This document shows positions 10,417-19,560 of a DNA stretch of 64,000 nucleotides, piece by piece. The DNA comes from an uncultured Bacilli bacterium (GTDB lineage: Bacteria; Bacillota_I; Bacilli_A; RF39; UBA660): assembly GCA_934149515.1 (NCBI GenBank), contig CAKPFD010000001.1:1-64000 (forward strand). Direction: 5' to 3'. Position 1 is the first letter of the stretch, and each line of letters opens with the position of its first letter. Under the pieces are notes generated by a model. The model was not told the origin of the DNA. It made no database searches and saw nothing but the letters and a program-made list of their open reading frames with translations. The translations under genes were made by a program, and so were the position numbers.

Positions 10417-11100
10417 AGAACTTAATGCAATTAACCATGCCGTAAGCGGGATTAAAAGACTTAATGCAATAACAATGAAAGGTAAAACATAATATTGAGC
10501 AAAAGCAGCCATTTTGTTATCGTCATCTGCACTAAAAAGTCTACCAGCCATTGTCGATTTTTGTTTAGCAGTACCTAAAGAAGGAGCATTCCCACCACTA
10601 CTTTGACTCTTACTAGAAGCATCATTTTCAAGAGAACTTTCCAATTGGTGTGCCACCTGTTCATTTAGCATACTTTTAAAGTCACTATAATAAAAACTAG
10701 CATGTTGCAATAAAACCCTACGATAATAAGGCACATCTTTTTCTGGTAAAAATAAAGTAAATCGATCAAAATTATCTTTTAAAAATTGTGGTGTCAAGTA
10801 ATCTAATGTTTCAGAATAAAGTCCAACTTGTAAAAAAGCATCATTATAAATATTTTTTTGTATAATATCATCCACATCATCAGCATCACTTATTTTATCC
10901 ATAGATTGATAAACAACATATTCTTGATTATTTTTATCAGTCCCAACTGTTATTACAGAAGGATTAAAATTAGTAATATAATATTGATATTGATGTGCAT
11001 TTTTCATTGTTTTATCCATCACATAAAATAGTTTTTGATATTCTGATATATCATGATAATCTTCTTGCCATTCTTTTAGAGTTTTCTCATTCTCATTCAT
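10414..11100 (-). CDS. Unknown tail-anchored membrane protein
   Basis: I do not recognise this 228-residue protein. It has a charged, mostly soluble N-terminal region (about 1-150), a Ser/Gly/Asn-rich linker (about 160-190, LESSLENDASSKSQSSGG) and a single hydrophobic helix at the extreme C-terminus (about 205-226), so it looks tail-anchored with the bulk in the cytoplasm. The start ATG at 11100 is chosen because AGGTGAG overlaps the alternative GTG three codons upstream. It follows sigH by about 40 bases and ends in a terminator. In Bacillus the slot after sigH holds rpmG-secE-nusG, so this is a lineage-specific neighbour. Confidence 0.75.
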   Translation of the reverse strand: MNENEKTLKEWQEDYHDISEYQKLFYVMDKTMKNAHQYQYYITNFNPSVITVGTDKNNQEYVVYQSMDKISDADDVDDIIQKNIYNDAFLQVGLYSETLDYLTPQFLKDNFDRFTLFLPEKDVPYYRRVLLQHASFYYSDFKSMLNEQVAHQLESSLENDASSKSQSSGGNAPSLGTAKQKSTMAGRLFSADDDNKMAAFAQYYVLPFIVIALSLLIPLTAWLIALSS

Positions 11101-11142
11101 AGCACTCACCTATTTTAAGTATACGATATATTCTGAAATTTT

Positions 11143-11742
11143 TCAATTCATAAGTTTTTTTAATTCAATTCTTGCTTTTTTTATTGTTTTAGAAACAAAA
11201 TCTTTACTCACATGTAATAAACACATAATTTCATGATAATGAAACCCATTTATTCGAAGTTCTAAAACAGACTGCTGTAAAAAAGAAATCGTATATAAAT
11301 ATTGAGAAAGCGCTTGTTGCAAATCAAAATAATGACTAGCCATCATCGGATTATCATAAGTTGCATTGCTAATTGCACAAAAATCATCTACTTCATAATC
11401 AAATGATTGATAATGGACTAGAGGCTGATTTTTCTTTGATCCAAGTGTCCGCAATAAACTTGTATATTTACTTCTTAAACAGCAAAGATAATACGTATAA
11501 AACAAAAATCCTTTTCTATCATCATAGCTTTTAATAGCACTATACAAAGCTTGTTCTCCAAGAGCTAGAAAATCATCTAATAAAACTTCATGAAAATGTT
11601 GCCCTAAAGCATATTGATAATACTTTTTGGCTTCTAAAAAAATCAAAGGTTTATATTTATTCTTTAAAATATCTTTAGCAACCTCATCCTCTTCTAGCAC
11701 CAACTCTATCAATTCATAATCATTATACTCTTTATATCCCAT
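11143..11742 (-). CDS. sigH: RNA polymerase sigma factor, SigH-like
   Basis: A 199-residue sigma-70 family protein. Region 2 is visible in the KYKPLIFLEAKKYY and DDFLALGEQALYSAIKSYD segments and the C-terminal region 4 helix-turn-helix in LLHVSKDFVSKTIKKARIELKK. Length and position (after mrnC-rlmB, as in B. subtilis where yacP intervenes) support assignment to SigH, the sigma factor for early sporulation and competence genes. The region 2 sequence is divergent, so the specific promoter choice is not certain. It is 6 bases downstream of rlmB in the cysS-side gene run. Confidence 0.78.
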   Translation of the reverse strand: MGYKEYNDYELIELVLEEDEVAKDILKNKYKPLIFLEAKKYYQYALGQHFHEVLLDDFLALGEQALYSAIKSYDDRKGFLFYTYYLCCLRSKYTSLLRTLGSKKNQPLVHYQSFDYEVDDFCAISNATYDNPMMASHYFDLQQALSQYLYTISFLQQSVLELRINGFHYHEIMCLLHVSKDFVSKTIKKARIELKKLMN

Positions 11743-11748
11743 AGAAAC

Positions 11749-12453
11749 CTACTTTCTATGGCGAATCACCTCATATATCATAATTCCACTAGCAACAGAT
11801 GCGTTTAAGCTATCCAAAGAAGAATGCATAGGAATACTAGCAATAAAATCACACTTTTTTCTAGTTAACTGATGCATTCCTTTCCCTTCATTACCAATAA
11901 CAAGACCAATTTTACCATCATAATTAATGTCTTTATAATCTTGCCCATCCATAGCCGTACCAACTATCCAAAACTGTTGTTTTTTTAACTGTTCTATTGC
12001 TTGTGATAAATTAACAACACTAACAATTGGAATATCATAAAGTGTACCAGCACTTGTCTTCATAACTGTTGCATTAATCATCACTTGTCGATCCGTTGGA
12101 ATAATAATTGCATCAACTCCTGCTGCAACACAAGTACGAATAATAGCACCCAAATTATGAGGATCTTCCAAATGATCCAAAAGAACAACAAACGAAGGAT
12201 CCTTTCCCAAAACCATTGCTAATGATGTATATTGATAATCCACCATTGAAAGCATTATACCTTGATGTAGGCCACCTGCCAAACGATCCATTTCTATTTT
12301 TGGAAGTATTTTTATTTTAGATTTTAACATTTCAGGTACAAAATCTTTATTTTTCTTTTCAAAATTATCTTCAATATAAATAATTTTAATCTTTTGATAC
12401 AATTCCCTTCGATCAAAAACAGCTTTTGCTACATTTTTACCATAAATAAGCAT
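11749..12453 (-). CDS. rlmB: 23S rRNA (guanosine-2'-O)-methyltransferase RlmB
   Basis: SPOUT-class methyltransferase of the TrmH family. The three family motifs are present: LEDPHNLGAIIRT, LVIGNEGKGM and SLNASVASGIMIYE, the last forming the trefoil-knot SAM site. An N-terminal substrate-binding domain precedes them (residues 1-75). Length 234 is normal. The start is 2 bases downstream of the mrnC stop, consistent with co-translation. It could modify a site other than G2251, but the gene order mrnC-rlmB is typical. Confidence 0.92.
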   Translation of the reverse strand: MLIYGKNVAKAVFDRRELYQKIKIIYIEDNFEKKNKDFVPEMLKSKIKILPKIEMDRLAGGLHQGIMLSMVDYQYTSLAMVLGKDPSFVVLLDHLEDPHNLGAIIRTCVAAGVDAIIIPTDRQVMINATVMKTSAGTLYDIPIVSVVNLSQAIEQLKKQQFWIVGTAMDGQDYKDINYDGKIGLVIGNEGKGMHQLTRKKCDFIASIPMHSSLDSLNASVASGIMIYEVIRHRK

Positions 12454-12454
12454 A

Positions 12455-12829
12455 TTATCCCTCCATTATTTCCTTCATAATCTCTAATACTCGTATCTTT
12501 TTTCCTTCTAATTGCAAATACCCAATTAACGCCTCCAAGGCTGTTGCTTTTTTATATGTCACCATCGTACATCCTTTAGGATGCGCATGACCCTTAGCAT
12601 TTCTTGCTCTTCGTAAAACATCTAATTCTTCTTCACTAAAATAATGTTTGTCTAAAAGCTTTTGTAAAAAGGAAGCTTGAGCAGTTGCACTAACATAAAA
12701 TACAGCTTTTTGTTGCAATTCTTTGATAGTAGCAATATTTTGCAAAATAAGATAATGCCGTACATAATTTTCATAAATACTATCCCCATAATAAGCAAGC
12801 ACTAAAGAATTAATTTCAATTGTTTTCAA
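12455..12829 (-). CDS. mrnC: Mini-ribonuclease III
   Basis: A 124-residue RNase III catalytic domain without a double-stranded RNA-binding domain, as in B. subtilis MrnC, which matures 23S rRNA. The catalytic signature LAYYGDSIYENYVR is near residue 11 and the second acidic element ALEALIGYLQL near residue 103. It lies just upstream of rlmB; cysS is on the far side of the yugP-like gene. Confidence 0.93.
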   Translation of the reverse strand: MKTIEINSLVLAYYGDSIYENYVRHYLILQNIATIKELQQKAVFYVSATAQASFLQKLLDKHYFSEEELDVLRRARNAKGHAHPKGCTMVTYKKATALEALIGYLQLEGKKIRVLEIMKEIMEG

Positions 12830-12844
12830 ATTATCACTCCTAGA

Positions 12845-12867
12845 AGAAAAAGACTAATTAAAGTCTT
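12845..12867 (-). terminator. Probable terminator after the YugP-like gene
   Basis: AAGACT and AGTCTT form a 6-bp stem with a 6-base loop at the very end of the coding region, followed by UUUUUCUUC. Modest U-tract, so partial read-through into mrnC is possible. Confidence 0.55.
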
Positions 12868-13555
12868 AATCGCGTTCATTATTTAAAATAACAAGTACTA
12901 ATCTTAAAACATCAGCAATAGTACTAAGCAACGCCGCAACATAAGTCATCGCTGCTGCTGCTAACATTTTTGTTGATCCTGTTTTTTCTTTACTAGTTAT
13001 TATTTTATATTTAGAAAGAAATCTCTTTCCACGTTCTGATGCATCAATTTCAACTGGTAAAGTAATTAATTGAAATAACAAAATGACAATTAATAATGAA
13101 ACACCAATCCACGCAAGATTAAACGCTTGAAAGAAAAGACCAATTAAAATAGAAATATAACCAAAACGTGTTCCAAAATTAACAAGTGGAATTAAGAAAG
13201 AACGGAATCGAAGCCAAATATATCCTTCTTTATCTTGAAGTGCATGCCCACACTCATGAGCCGCTACGCTAACAGCAGCAATCGTTTGACCATGATAAAT
13301 ATCACTAGATAGACGAATAACCTTTTGACTAGGATCATAATGATCGGTTAAATAACCTTTCGTTTCAATAACATAAACATCTTCTAAACCATTTTCTTTC
13401 AAAATCGTTCTTGCAGCTTCAGCACCACTAATTTGACTAGCAACCGCCAAACGACGATATTTACGATATCTTGTTCGAAGTAAAATATCAGCAATTAATG
13501 TTACTAAAAATGCTCCAAAAATAAATATATAACCAACTAATTCATATGTATTCAA
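12866..13555 (-). CDS. YugP-family membrane zinc metallopeptidase
   Basis: A 229-residue integral membrane protein with the zinc-binding HECGH motif (VAAHECGHALQD, about residue 97) and predicted membrane helices at the N-terminus (5-25), at about 120-160, and at the C-terminus. This matches the YugP/neutral zinc metallopeptidase family (DUF, peptidase-like), whose substrate is unknown. It starts 12 bases after the cysS stop codon and so probably belongs to the cysS transcript. Confidence 0.85.
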   Translation of the reverse strand: MNTYELVGYIFIFGAFLVTLIADILLRTRYRKYRRLAVASQISGAEAARTILKENGLEDVYVIETKGYLTDHYDPSQKVIRLSSDIYHGQTIAAVSVAAHECGHALQDKEGYIWLRFRSFLIPLVNFGTRFGYISILIGLFFQAFNLAWIGVSLLIVILLFQLITLPVEIDASERGKRFLSKYKIITSKEKTGSTKMLAAAAMTYVAALLSTIADVLRLVLVILNNERD

Positions 13556-13567
13556 TAAACATACCTC

Positions 13568-14959
13568 CTATATTCTTTCAAAAGTCGTCCCTTCACGAGT
13601 ATCAATCAAACGAATACCTTGTTGTAATAACTCATCGCGAATAGCATCAGCTGTTTGAAAATCTTTATTCTTTTTCGCAGTATTTCTCATTTCTATTTTA
13701 GAAATAATTTCCTCTTCTAAAGCATCGTTTGTTTTATCATTTACTAACAAGTCTAACGATAAAACTTTATCAAACTGTTCCACAAGATATAATTTAGCAG
13801 CATCTGTCAATGATTTATCTTTCAATACATCATATAAAATAGTAATCATATTAGATGTATTTAAATCATTAGAAATGGCTTCTTTAAATAAGTCAATATA
13901 AGCATTTGTATCAGTCATTTCAAAAGTAGTATTTCTATCTAATTTCGCAATTTTCGCTTTAAGTTTAAAATAGGCTTTTTGAGCTCCATCCAAAATTTCA
14001 TAACTGAAAGTCAACTGACTATGATAATAAGAATTTAAGCATAGATAACGATAACTAAGTGGATCATAACCTTTTTCTTTCAATAAAGAAACCGTTAAAA
14101 ATTCTCCTTTAGATTTACTCATCTTACCACTTTTATCATTTAAAAAACCAAAATGTACCCAATAAGGACACCATTTATGTCCAAGATAAGCTTCACTTTG
14201 AGCTATTTCATTGGTATGATGTGGAAAAATAGCATCTTCAGCACCACAATGGATATCAAGATATTCTCCTAAATATTTAATAGAAATACCAGAACATTCA
14301 ATATGCCAACCAGGATAACCAACCCCCCATGGTGAATCCCATTTTAACTCTTGGTTATCAAATTTAGAATTAGTAAACCATAAACCAAAATCAAAAGGAC
14401 TCTTTTTATAAGTATCTTCCTCAATATCATTACGAACAGCAACTAATAAATCATCACTATTACGACCAGATAATTCATAATAATTTGGGAAACGAGATGT
14501 ATCATAATAAACATTGCCATTAGCAATATAAGCATAACCATCATCTAATAATTTAGAAATCATTTGAATATACATATCAATATTAGCAGTAGCAGGGGAA
14601 ACAACAGCTGGTTTTTTGATATTTAAACTAGCACAATCTTCAAAAAAACAATCAGTATAAAATTTAGCAATTTCTAAAGATGATTTATGTTCTCTTTTTG
14701 CAGCTACTGCCATTTTATCTTCACCAGTATCCCCATCACCAACTAAATGACCAACATCGGTAATATTCATCACACGATGGACATCATATCCTAAAAATGT
14801 TAAGCCCTTTTCTAAAATATCTTCTGAAATATAAGTACGCAAATTTCCAATATGAGCATAATGATAAACAGTCGGACCACAAGTATACATCCGAACAATC
14901 CCCTCTTCTCTTGGAATAAATTCTTCTATCTTTTTTGTCAAAGTATTAAAAAATTTCAT
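13568..14959 (-). CDS. cysS: Cysteinyl-tRNA synthetase
   Basis: Class I aminoacyl-tRNA synthetase. The HIGH element appears as YHYAHIGNLRTY near residue 32, KMSKS in GKMSKSKGEF near 265, zinc ligands in YTCGPTVYHY (Cys), HIECSG and HHTNEIAQSE. Length 463 is standard. The upstream AGGAGG fits the ATG. No T-box-like leader was seen in the 90 bases upstream, unlike in many Bacillota where cysS is T-box regulated. clpC is the upstream neighbour, as in Bacillus where radA, disA, gltX and cysE intervene. Confidence 0.97.
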   Translation of the reverse strand: MKFFNTLTKKIEEFIPREEGIVRMYTCGPTVYHYAHIGNLRTYISEDILEKGLTFLGYDVHRVMNITDVGHLVGDGDTGEDKMAVAAKREHKSSLEIAKFYTDCFFEDCASLNIKKPAVVSPATANIDMYIQMISKLLDDGYAYIANGNVYYDTSRFPNYYELSGRNSDDLLVAVRNDIEEDTYKKSPFDFGLWFTNSKFDNQELKWDSPWGVGYPGWHIECSGISIKYLGEYLDIHCGAEDAIFPHHTNEIAQSEAYLGHKWCPYWVHFGFLNDKSGKMSKSKGEFLTVSLLKEKGYDPLSYRYLCLNSYYHSQLTFSYEILDGAQKAYFKLKAKIAKLDRNTTFEMTDTNAYIDLFKEAISNDLNTSNMITILYDVLKDKSLTDAAKLYLVEQFDKVLSLDLLVNDKTNDALEEEIISKIEMRNTAKKNKDFQTADAIRDELLQQGIRLIDTREGTTFERI

Positions 14960-15019
14960 CTTCTTTTCCTCCTATTTATACTATATGCCTTCTTTTTATG
15001 TACTTATTATAGCATGTAT

Positions 15020-15053
15020 TAAAAAAAAGAAAAAGAACTAACGAATCAGTTCT
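15020..15053 (-). terminator. Terminator after clpC
   Basis: AGAACT and AGTTCT pair around an 8-base loop right at the clpC stop and are followed by UUUUUCUUUUUUUU in the transcript. Confidence 0.75.
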
Positions 15054-17347
15054 CAAAGTTTCACCATTTTTTCACCTCTAAACCATGCATCAACAATAAC
15101 TGGTGTAATTAATTCATCTATCACTTTATCAACCTGTCTTGCCCCAAATTTTTCATATTGTGTTTTCTCAATAATTTTATTAATCATATTATCTTCTACT
15201 TCTACAACTAATGCCCTTTTAGCAAAAGCATCTTTTAAAAGTTGTAATTTTTGCTGCACTATCTGTTTTATCGTATCTATACACAATGGATGAAAATAAT
15301 AAATATAATCAATGCGATTCATAAATTCAACTCCTAAAAAGCTTTCTAATTCACTCCCCTTTAATGAGGATTGATTAACAAAACCAACTTCTTGATTTTG
15401 AAAACCGATATTAGTCGTCATAAACAGAAAAATGTTATCAAAACGCACTTTTCTGCCTTTAGAATCAGTTAAGTAACCCTCATCTAAAACTTGTAAAAAT
15501 AGTTTTAAAACAGCAGAGGAAGCCTTTTCAATCTCATCCAACAGTAATACAGCATGGGGATGTAAACGAATAGTATCTAAAATCGTCATATGACTATCAA
15601 AACCAACATAACCAGGAGGAGAACCAATAATTTTACTAATACTATGGTCCTCTTTAAATTCACTCATATCTAAACGAATAAAATGATCACTGCCATATAA
15701 AATATTAGCAAATTCTTTTACTAAAAGCGTCTTACCAACACCAGTGGGACCACTAAAAAGAAAAGATTGAATCTTCGGTTTCATTTGAAATCCTAACCGT
15801 ACTTTCTTTGTACAATTACACAATTTATCAATAATTTCATCTTGTCCTCTTACTTTTTCTTTTAATTTACTATCTAATTGATACAAAGCATTACGATTTC
15901 CCTCTATTATCTCATAAACCGGAATTTTCGTTTTAATATAAATAACTTCTGCAATCATTTCTTTTGTTATTTTATGCGGTTTTCTTTTACCCATTAAAGT
16001 AAATTCCAAATGATTTTTTTTACTAATCAATTCTTTTTCTTGTTGCTTTAATTTTGATGCTTTCTTAAAATTTTGATCCACAATTGCTTTTTTCTTATCC
16101 AAAGTCGTTTTGGATAACAATCGTTGAATCTTAACCAATTGATTATCTTTCTTACTTTGTTGTAAGGATGCTTTTGTACATACCTCATCTAAAATGTCAA
16201 TTGCTTTATCTGGTTGATAATATTCGTATATATAAGTGTTAGATAAATCAACAATCAATTCGATCATTTCATCTGTTATTTCAACAGAATGATAAGCTTC
16301 GTACAACGGTTTTAATTTTTTTAAAATAGAAATTGTTTTTTCTCTTGATGGTTCTTCTACCAAAATAATTTGAAACCGTCGATTCAATGCTTTATCTTTT
16401 TCAATAAATTCTCGATATTCACTTAACGTTGTAGCACCAATCAAACGTAGTGTTCCACGTGCTAAAGCAGGTTTAATAATATTAGAAGCATCTATTGCCC
16501 CTTCAGCACCTCCTGCTCCAACCAAAGTATGAATTTCATCAATAAAAACAATTAAATCTTTATTTTCTTCTACTTCTTTTAAGATTTTACCAACTCTTTC
16601 TTCAAATTCACCACGATACTTTGTACCCGCAACCAACCCTGCCATTGCCAAAGACAATATCGTTTTACCACGTAATGGTGGCGGAACATTATTTTCTACA
16701 ATACGTCTTGCAAGTTCCTCCACAATAGCTGTTTTACCAACGCCAGCTTCTCCTAGAAGTAAAGGATTATTCTTTGTCCTTCGACACAAAATCTCAATTA
16801 ACTGTTGAATTTCATCTTCTCTTCCAATCACAGGATCTACATCATGTCCAACTACTTTTTGATTTAAGTTAACAGAAAACTCTTCAATTAATAACTTTTT
16901 ATGCAAAGCACCACTATGATCTTTTAAAGAAGTGGAAAACATTTGATAGATTTCATCAATGTCAATATTCATCCCAATTAACAAACGAATTGCAATTCCT
17001 TCCCCTTCATCTAATAGAGCTAAAAACAAATCAAGAAGACTAACTTCTACTTCTTTCTTTTCTCTACTATCTAAAATGGCAGCTTCTATAACTCGTTTTA
17101 ATAATGGTGTATATAAAAACCAATCATTACTATCTTTTCCAATGCCAACAACCGATATTAATTCTTTTTTAAACGCACCATATGTAACACCAAGTTCTAA
17201 AAGCTTCTGAACAAAACCAACATCATTCATTGATAAAATAGCTAAAAACAAATGTTCACTTCCAACATAAGGGTGTTTTAAAGATTTCATTTCTTTTCTT
17301 GCTAATAGTAAAGCTTTTTGAGCTTCTTCACTAAATCTAGAAAACAT
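15053..17347 (-). CDS. clpC: ATP-dependent Clp protease ATP-binding subunit ClpC
   Basis: Hsp100 unfoldase that feeds ClpP. Order of domains: N-terminal double Clp repeat (1-145, [16 protein letters not shown]), first AAA module (Walker [10 protein letters not shown], Walker [12 protein letters not shown]), a short coiled middle domain rich in Lys/Gln (about 410-450), second AAA module ([17 protein letters not shown]) and a C-terminal D2 small domain. At 764 residues it is shorter than B. subtilis ClpC (about 810), mostly in the loop between modules. The neighbours ctsR, mcsA and mcsB that usually precede clpC are absent from this locus, so regulation must differ. Confidence 0.94.
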   Translation of the reverse strand: MFSRFSEEAQKALLLARKEMKSLKHPYVGSEHLFLAILSMNDVGFVQKLLELGVTYGAFKKELISVVGIGKDSNDWFLYTPLLKRVIEAAILDSREKKEVEVSLLDLFLALLDEGEGIAIRLLIGMNIDIDEIYQMFSTSLKDHSGALHKKLLIEEFSVNLNQKVVGHDVDPVIGREDEIQQLIEILCRRTKNNPLLLGEAGVGKTAIVEELARRIVENNVPPPLRGKTILSLAMAGLVAGTKYRGEFEERVGKILKEVEENKDLIVFIDEIHTLVGAGGAEGAIDASNIIKPALARGTLRLIGATTLSEYREFIEKDKALNRRFQIILVEEPSREKTISILKKLKPLYEAYHSVEITDEMIELIVDLSNTYIYEYYQPDKAIDILDEVCTKASLQQSKKDNQLVKIQRLLSKTTLDKKKAIVDQNFKKASKLKQQEKELISKKNHLEFTLMGKRKPHKITKEMIAEVIYIKTKIPVYEIIEGNRNALYQLDSKLKEKVRGQDEIIDKLCNCTKKVRLGFQMKPKIQSFLFSGPTGVGKTLLVKEFANILYGSDHFIRLDMSEFKEDHSISKIIGSPPGYVGFDSHMTILDTIRLHPHAVLLLDEIEKASSAVLKLFLQVLDEGYLTDSKGRKVRFDNIFLFMTTNIGFQNQEVGFVNQSSLKGSELESFLGVEFMNRIDYIYYFHPLCIDTIKQIVQQKLQLLKDAFAKRALVVEVEDNMINKIIEKTQYEKFGARQVDKVIDELITPVIVDAWFRGEKMVKL

Positions 17348-17379
17348 AACTTTTTCTCTCTCCTTCTACTTATTAGTGT

Positions 17380-17415
17380 AAAAAGAAAAAAGTCTTTCTT
17401 CAAGAAAAGAAAGAC
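17380..17415 (-). terminator. Terminator after the leucine-rich surface protein gene
   Basis: GTCTTTCTT pairs with AAGAAAGAC around a 6-base loop and is followed by an interrupted U-run in the transcript. It lies 28 bases after the stop of the upstream gene and only 33 bases before clpC, so the clpC promoter must overlap it or lie within the remaining bases. Confidence 0.85.
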
Positions 17416-17442
17416 CCAAAAAACTGACAAAAATAGCAATTA

Positions 17443-18825
17443 TTAAACCTTGGTAAAATCATTGCAAGCACTATTATTAAAGATTCCTGTTGTAGTTGGA
17501 TTATTCATCAACATATCACAAGATACTAAAACCTTCGTTAAAGATATTGTATCTTTAAACATTTCAGACATTTCTGTTACTTTAGAAGGAACAAAACTTG
17601 TTAAATCTAAGATTTCTAAACTACCACAACCACTAAACATAGCATACATATTTGTAACATTAGATATATCAAAATTTACTAAATCTACACCTGTTAAATT
17701 ATTGCACCCACTAAACATACTTGCCATAGTTGTAACATTAGATGTATCAAAATTACCGACATCTACATTTTCTAAACTAGTGCATTTATAAAATAACGCG
17801 CTCATATCAGTAGCATTGCTTGTATTAAAGTTACTCAAATCCAAATTTGTTAAACTAGAGCAATTAGAAAATGTAAAATAAAAGGAATTAACAAAACTAG
17901 TATCTAAATAAGTAAGATCCATTGATGTTACTTTCGAAAAAGAAGCAAAATAACCATCAAATCCTGATGGAGCAACAATACCACCTGCTCCACCAATAAC
18001 CAATACATAAGTATCATTTCCACTAAGATCATCTTCAATATAAGCCATAACAGAGCCATCCGAATTCTCAGATAAATCCCAGCTTGCAATCGCAGAAGAC
18101 GGCACAGTATTTATATCAGTCGTAACAATTGAAGTTATTTTTTCTCGATATTCATAAGTATGAAAATCTCTCTCTGGCAATTCTCCTGCTTCCTCTAACA
18201 ATTGTAAATCATCATACTTATCATCAGCAGATGTTAGATATGCTTTTAGTTTAGACCCCGAATTTATTTGTTTTACAACAACACGAACTTTTCCAAAGAA
18301 ATATTTTCCCATTGCACTATTCGTGGCATTATAATTTAACCATACTTTTAATTCGTAACTATCACTTGAACTAGCAGCTACTGTTCCACTTCCTAATAAT
18401 CTTGTTGAAGTTAATGTTTTCACTCTTGCTGTATCTTTTTTTATTTCATAACGAATATCAGAATCACTAAGTAAAGCACAAGTACTTCCTTTTGTTTTTG
18501 TACAACTAGCCTGAGCATCTGTGTCATTATCTAAATAAATTTCATAAGATAATGCTGCAGTTCCATTATTTTTAATAGAAAATTTATAAGGTGTTTGTGT
18601 TTGCCCATCACTATCTTTTGTTGGTATTGCCGATGTAATTGCTATATCAGTAGAACCTGTTTCATCTAATACTACATCCAAATCACCAGCCTGATAAACC
18701 ACCTTGCCGCTACTACCATTAATTTTCTTTTTTAAAGCTGCCAAAGAAAAGGTAGAAATAGCTACTACAACCAATATGGCTGCAATAGACATTAAAATTA
18801 ATTTCTCTTTTTTTTCTTTATTCAC
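17443..18825 (-). CDS. TasA-like domain plus DUF285 leucine-rich-repeat surface protein
   Basis: A 460-residue exported protein. Residues 10-32 form a signal/anchor helix; residues 35-215 match the small beta-sandwich shared by the seven SipW-cluster relatives in this window (AIPTKDSDGQTQTPYKFSIKN and SYELKVWLN); residues 290-445 hold about five DUF285/BspA-type repeats of the form F-[ND]-x-S-N-[AV]-T-x-M-x-x-[ML]-F. Such repeats are used in surface proteins of mollicutes and gut bacteria for binding. It starts with GTG behind a strong GGAGGTG, 13 bases after its upstream partner. A surface location is inferred; the ligand is unknown. Confidence 0.8.
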   Translation of the reverse strand: MNKEKKEKLILMSIAAILVVVAISTFSLAALKKKINGSSGKVVYQAGDLDVVLDETGSTDIAITSAIPTKDSDGQTQTPYKFSIKNNGTAALSYEIYLDNDTDAQASCTKTKGSTCALLSDSDIRYEIKKDTARVKTLTSTRLLGSGTVAASSSDSYELKVWLNYNATNSAMGKYFFGKVRVVVKQINSGSKLKAYLTSADDKYDDLQLLEEAGELPERDFHTYEYREKITSIVTTDINTVPSSAIASWDLSENSDGSVMAYIEDDLSGNDTYVLVIGGAGGIVAPSGFDGYFASFSKVTSMDLTYLDTSFVNSFYFTFSNCSSLTNLDLSNFNTSNATDMSALFYKCTSLENVDVGNFDTSNVTTMASMFSGCNNLTGVDLVNFDISNVTNMYAMFSGCGSLEILDLTSFVPSKVTEMSEMFKDTISLTKVLVSCDMLMNNPTTTGIFNNSACNDFTKV

Positions 18826-18838
18826 GGTTTAACACCTC

Positions 18839-19399
18839 CTACTTTGTAATTTCTGTTACATCTAAGTTGATTTTACCAAAGAAATATTTCCCCTTAGCAC
18901 TATCATCAGCATCCATATTCATCCATACTCGAAGTTCACAATTACTACTTCCTTTTGCAGCAATGGTAACTGTTCCAATTTTTCGATTAGAGGATAATAT
19001 GCTAGAAGTTGTAGCACTTGGTGTTATTAGTTGATAACTAATCATACTATTAGTAATTAGATCACAGGTACCATTTGATGTTATACATGTTTGTCTTTGA
19101 TCACTATCATCATCTAAATAAATATCTGCTTTCACACTTTTACTTCCATTATTCTTAATAGTAAATTTATATGGTGAACTAGCTTGTCCAACTGAGTCGG
19201 CTACTGGTATTCCATTGCTAACAGAAATAACGTTCGTACTATCATCAGCAATACTAACATCGATATCACCAACTGTTAAAATAACATTTTTCTTACCATG
19301 AAGTGTTGTTTTTAATATTGCAAAACTAATTGCAACTGTTATGATACAAGCAAGAATTAAAATGCCAGCAATTACTTTGATATTTTTTTTCTTATTCAT
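18839..19399 (-). CDS. TasA/camelysin-like exported protein
   Basis: A 186-residue protein with an N-terminal hydrophobic helix (about 9-30) and the same small domain as its downstream neighbour: SVSNGIPVADSVGQASSPYKFTIKNNGSK and NCELRVWMNMDADDSAKGKYFFGKI. It has two cysteines (TCI, TCDL), absent from the main cluster proteins except one. It likely forms a two-gene operon with the leucine-rich-repeat protein. It is a probable substrate of the SipW-type peptidase at 34 kb, by analogy with TasA/TapA, but no experimental basis is visible in the sequence. Confidence 0.72.
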   Translation of the reverse strand: MNKKKNIKVIAGILILACIITVAISFAILKTTLHGKKNVILTVGDIDVSIADDSTNVISVSNGIPVADSVGQASSPYKFTIKNNGSKSVKADIYLDDDSDQRQTCITSNGTCDLITNSMISYQLITPSATTSSILSSNRKIGTVTIAAKGSSNCELRVWMNMDADDSAKGKYFFGKINLDVTEITK

Positions 19400-19423
19400 C
19401 TTTATCCCTCCGCATTATACACA

Positions 19424-19443
19424 CTATAAGTGTAGCGTTTTTA
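19424..19443 (-). promoter_or_regulatory. Promoter with overlapping operator-like palindrome
   Basis: TATAAT (19424-19429) lies only about 25 bases before the start codon, and immediately upstream is the perfect palindrome ACACT-ATA-AGTGT (19431-19443), exactly where the polymerase spacer would be. No good -35 is visible, which suggests activator or repressor control of the two-gene surface-protein operon. The protein that would bind it is unknown. Confidence 0.5.
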
Positions 19444-19502
19444 AAAAAAGAATAGTAAATTTTATGCGATTATTACATTTTTTAAGTGAATTTACAAATC
19501 AT

Positions 19503-19541
19503 AAAAAAAGCCCTACTTCTCAATAAGAAGTAAGGTTTTTT
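19503..19541. terminator. Bidirectional terminator after the permease gene
   Basis: The arms CCTACTTCT and AGAAGTAAGG pair with one bulge and are flanked by A7 and T6 on the plus strand, so it can terminate in both directions. It ends the permease transcript, 20 bases after its stop. Confidence 0.85.
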
Positions 19542-19560
19542 AATAATAAACACATGATGT

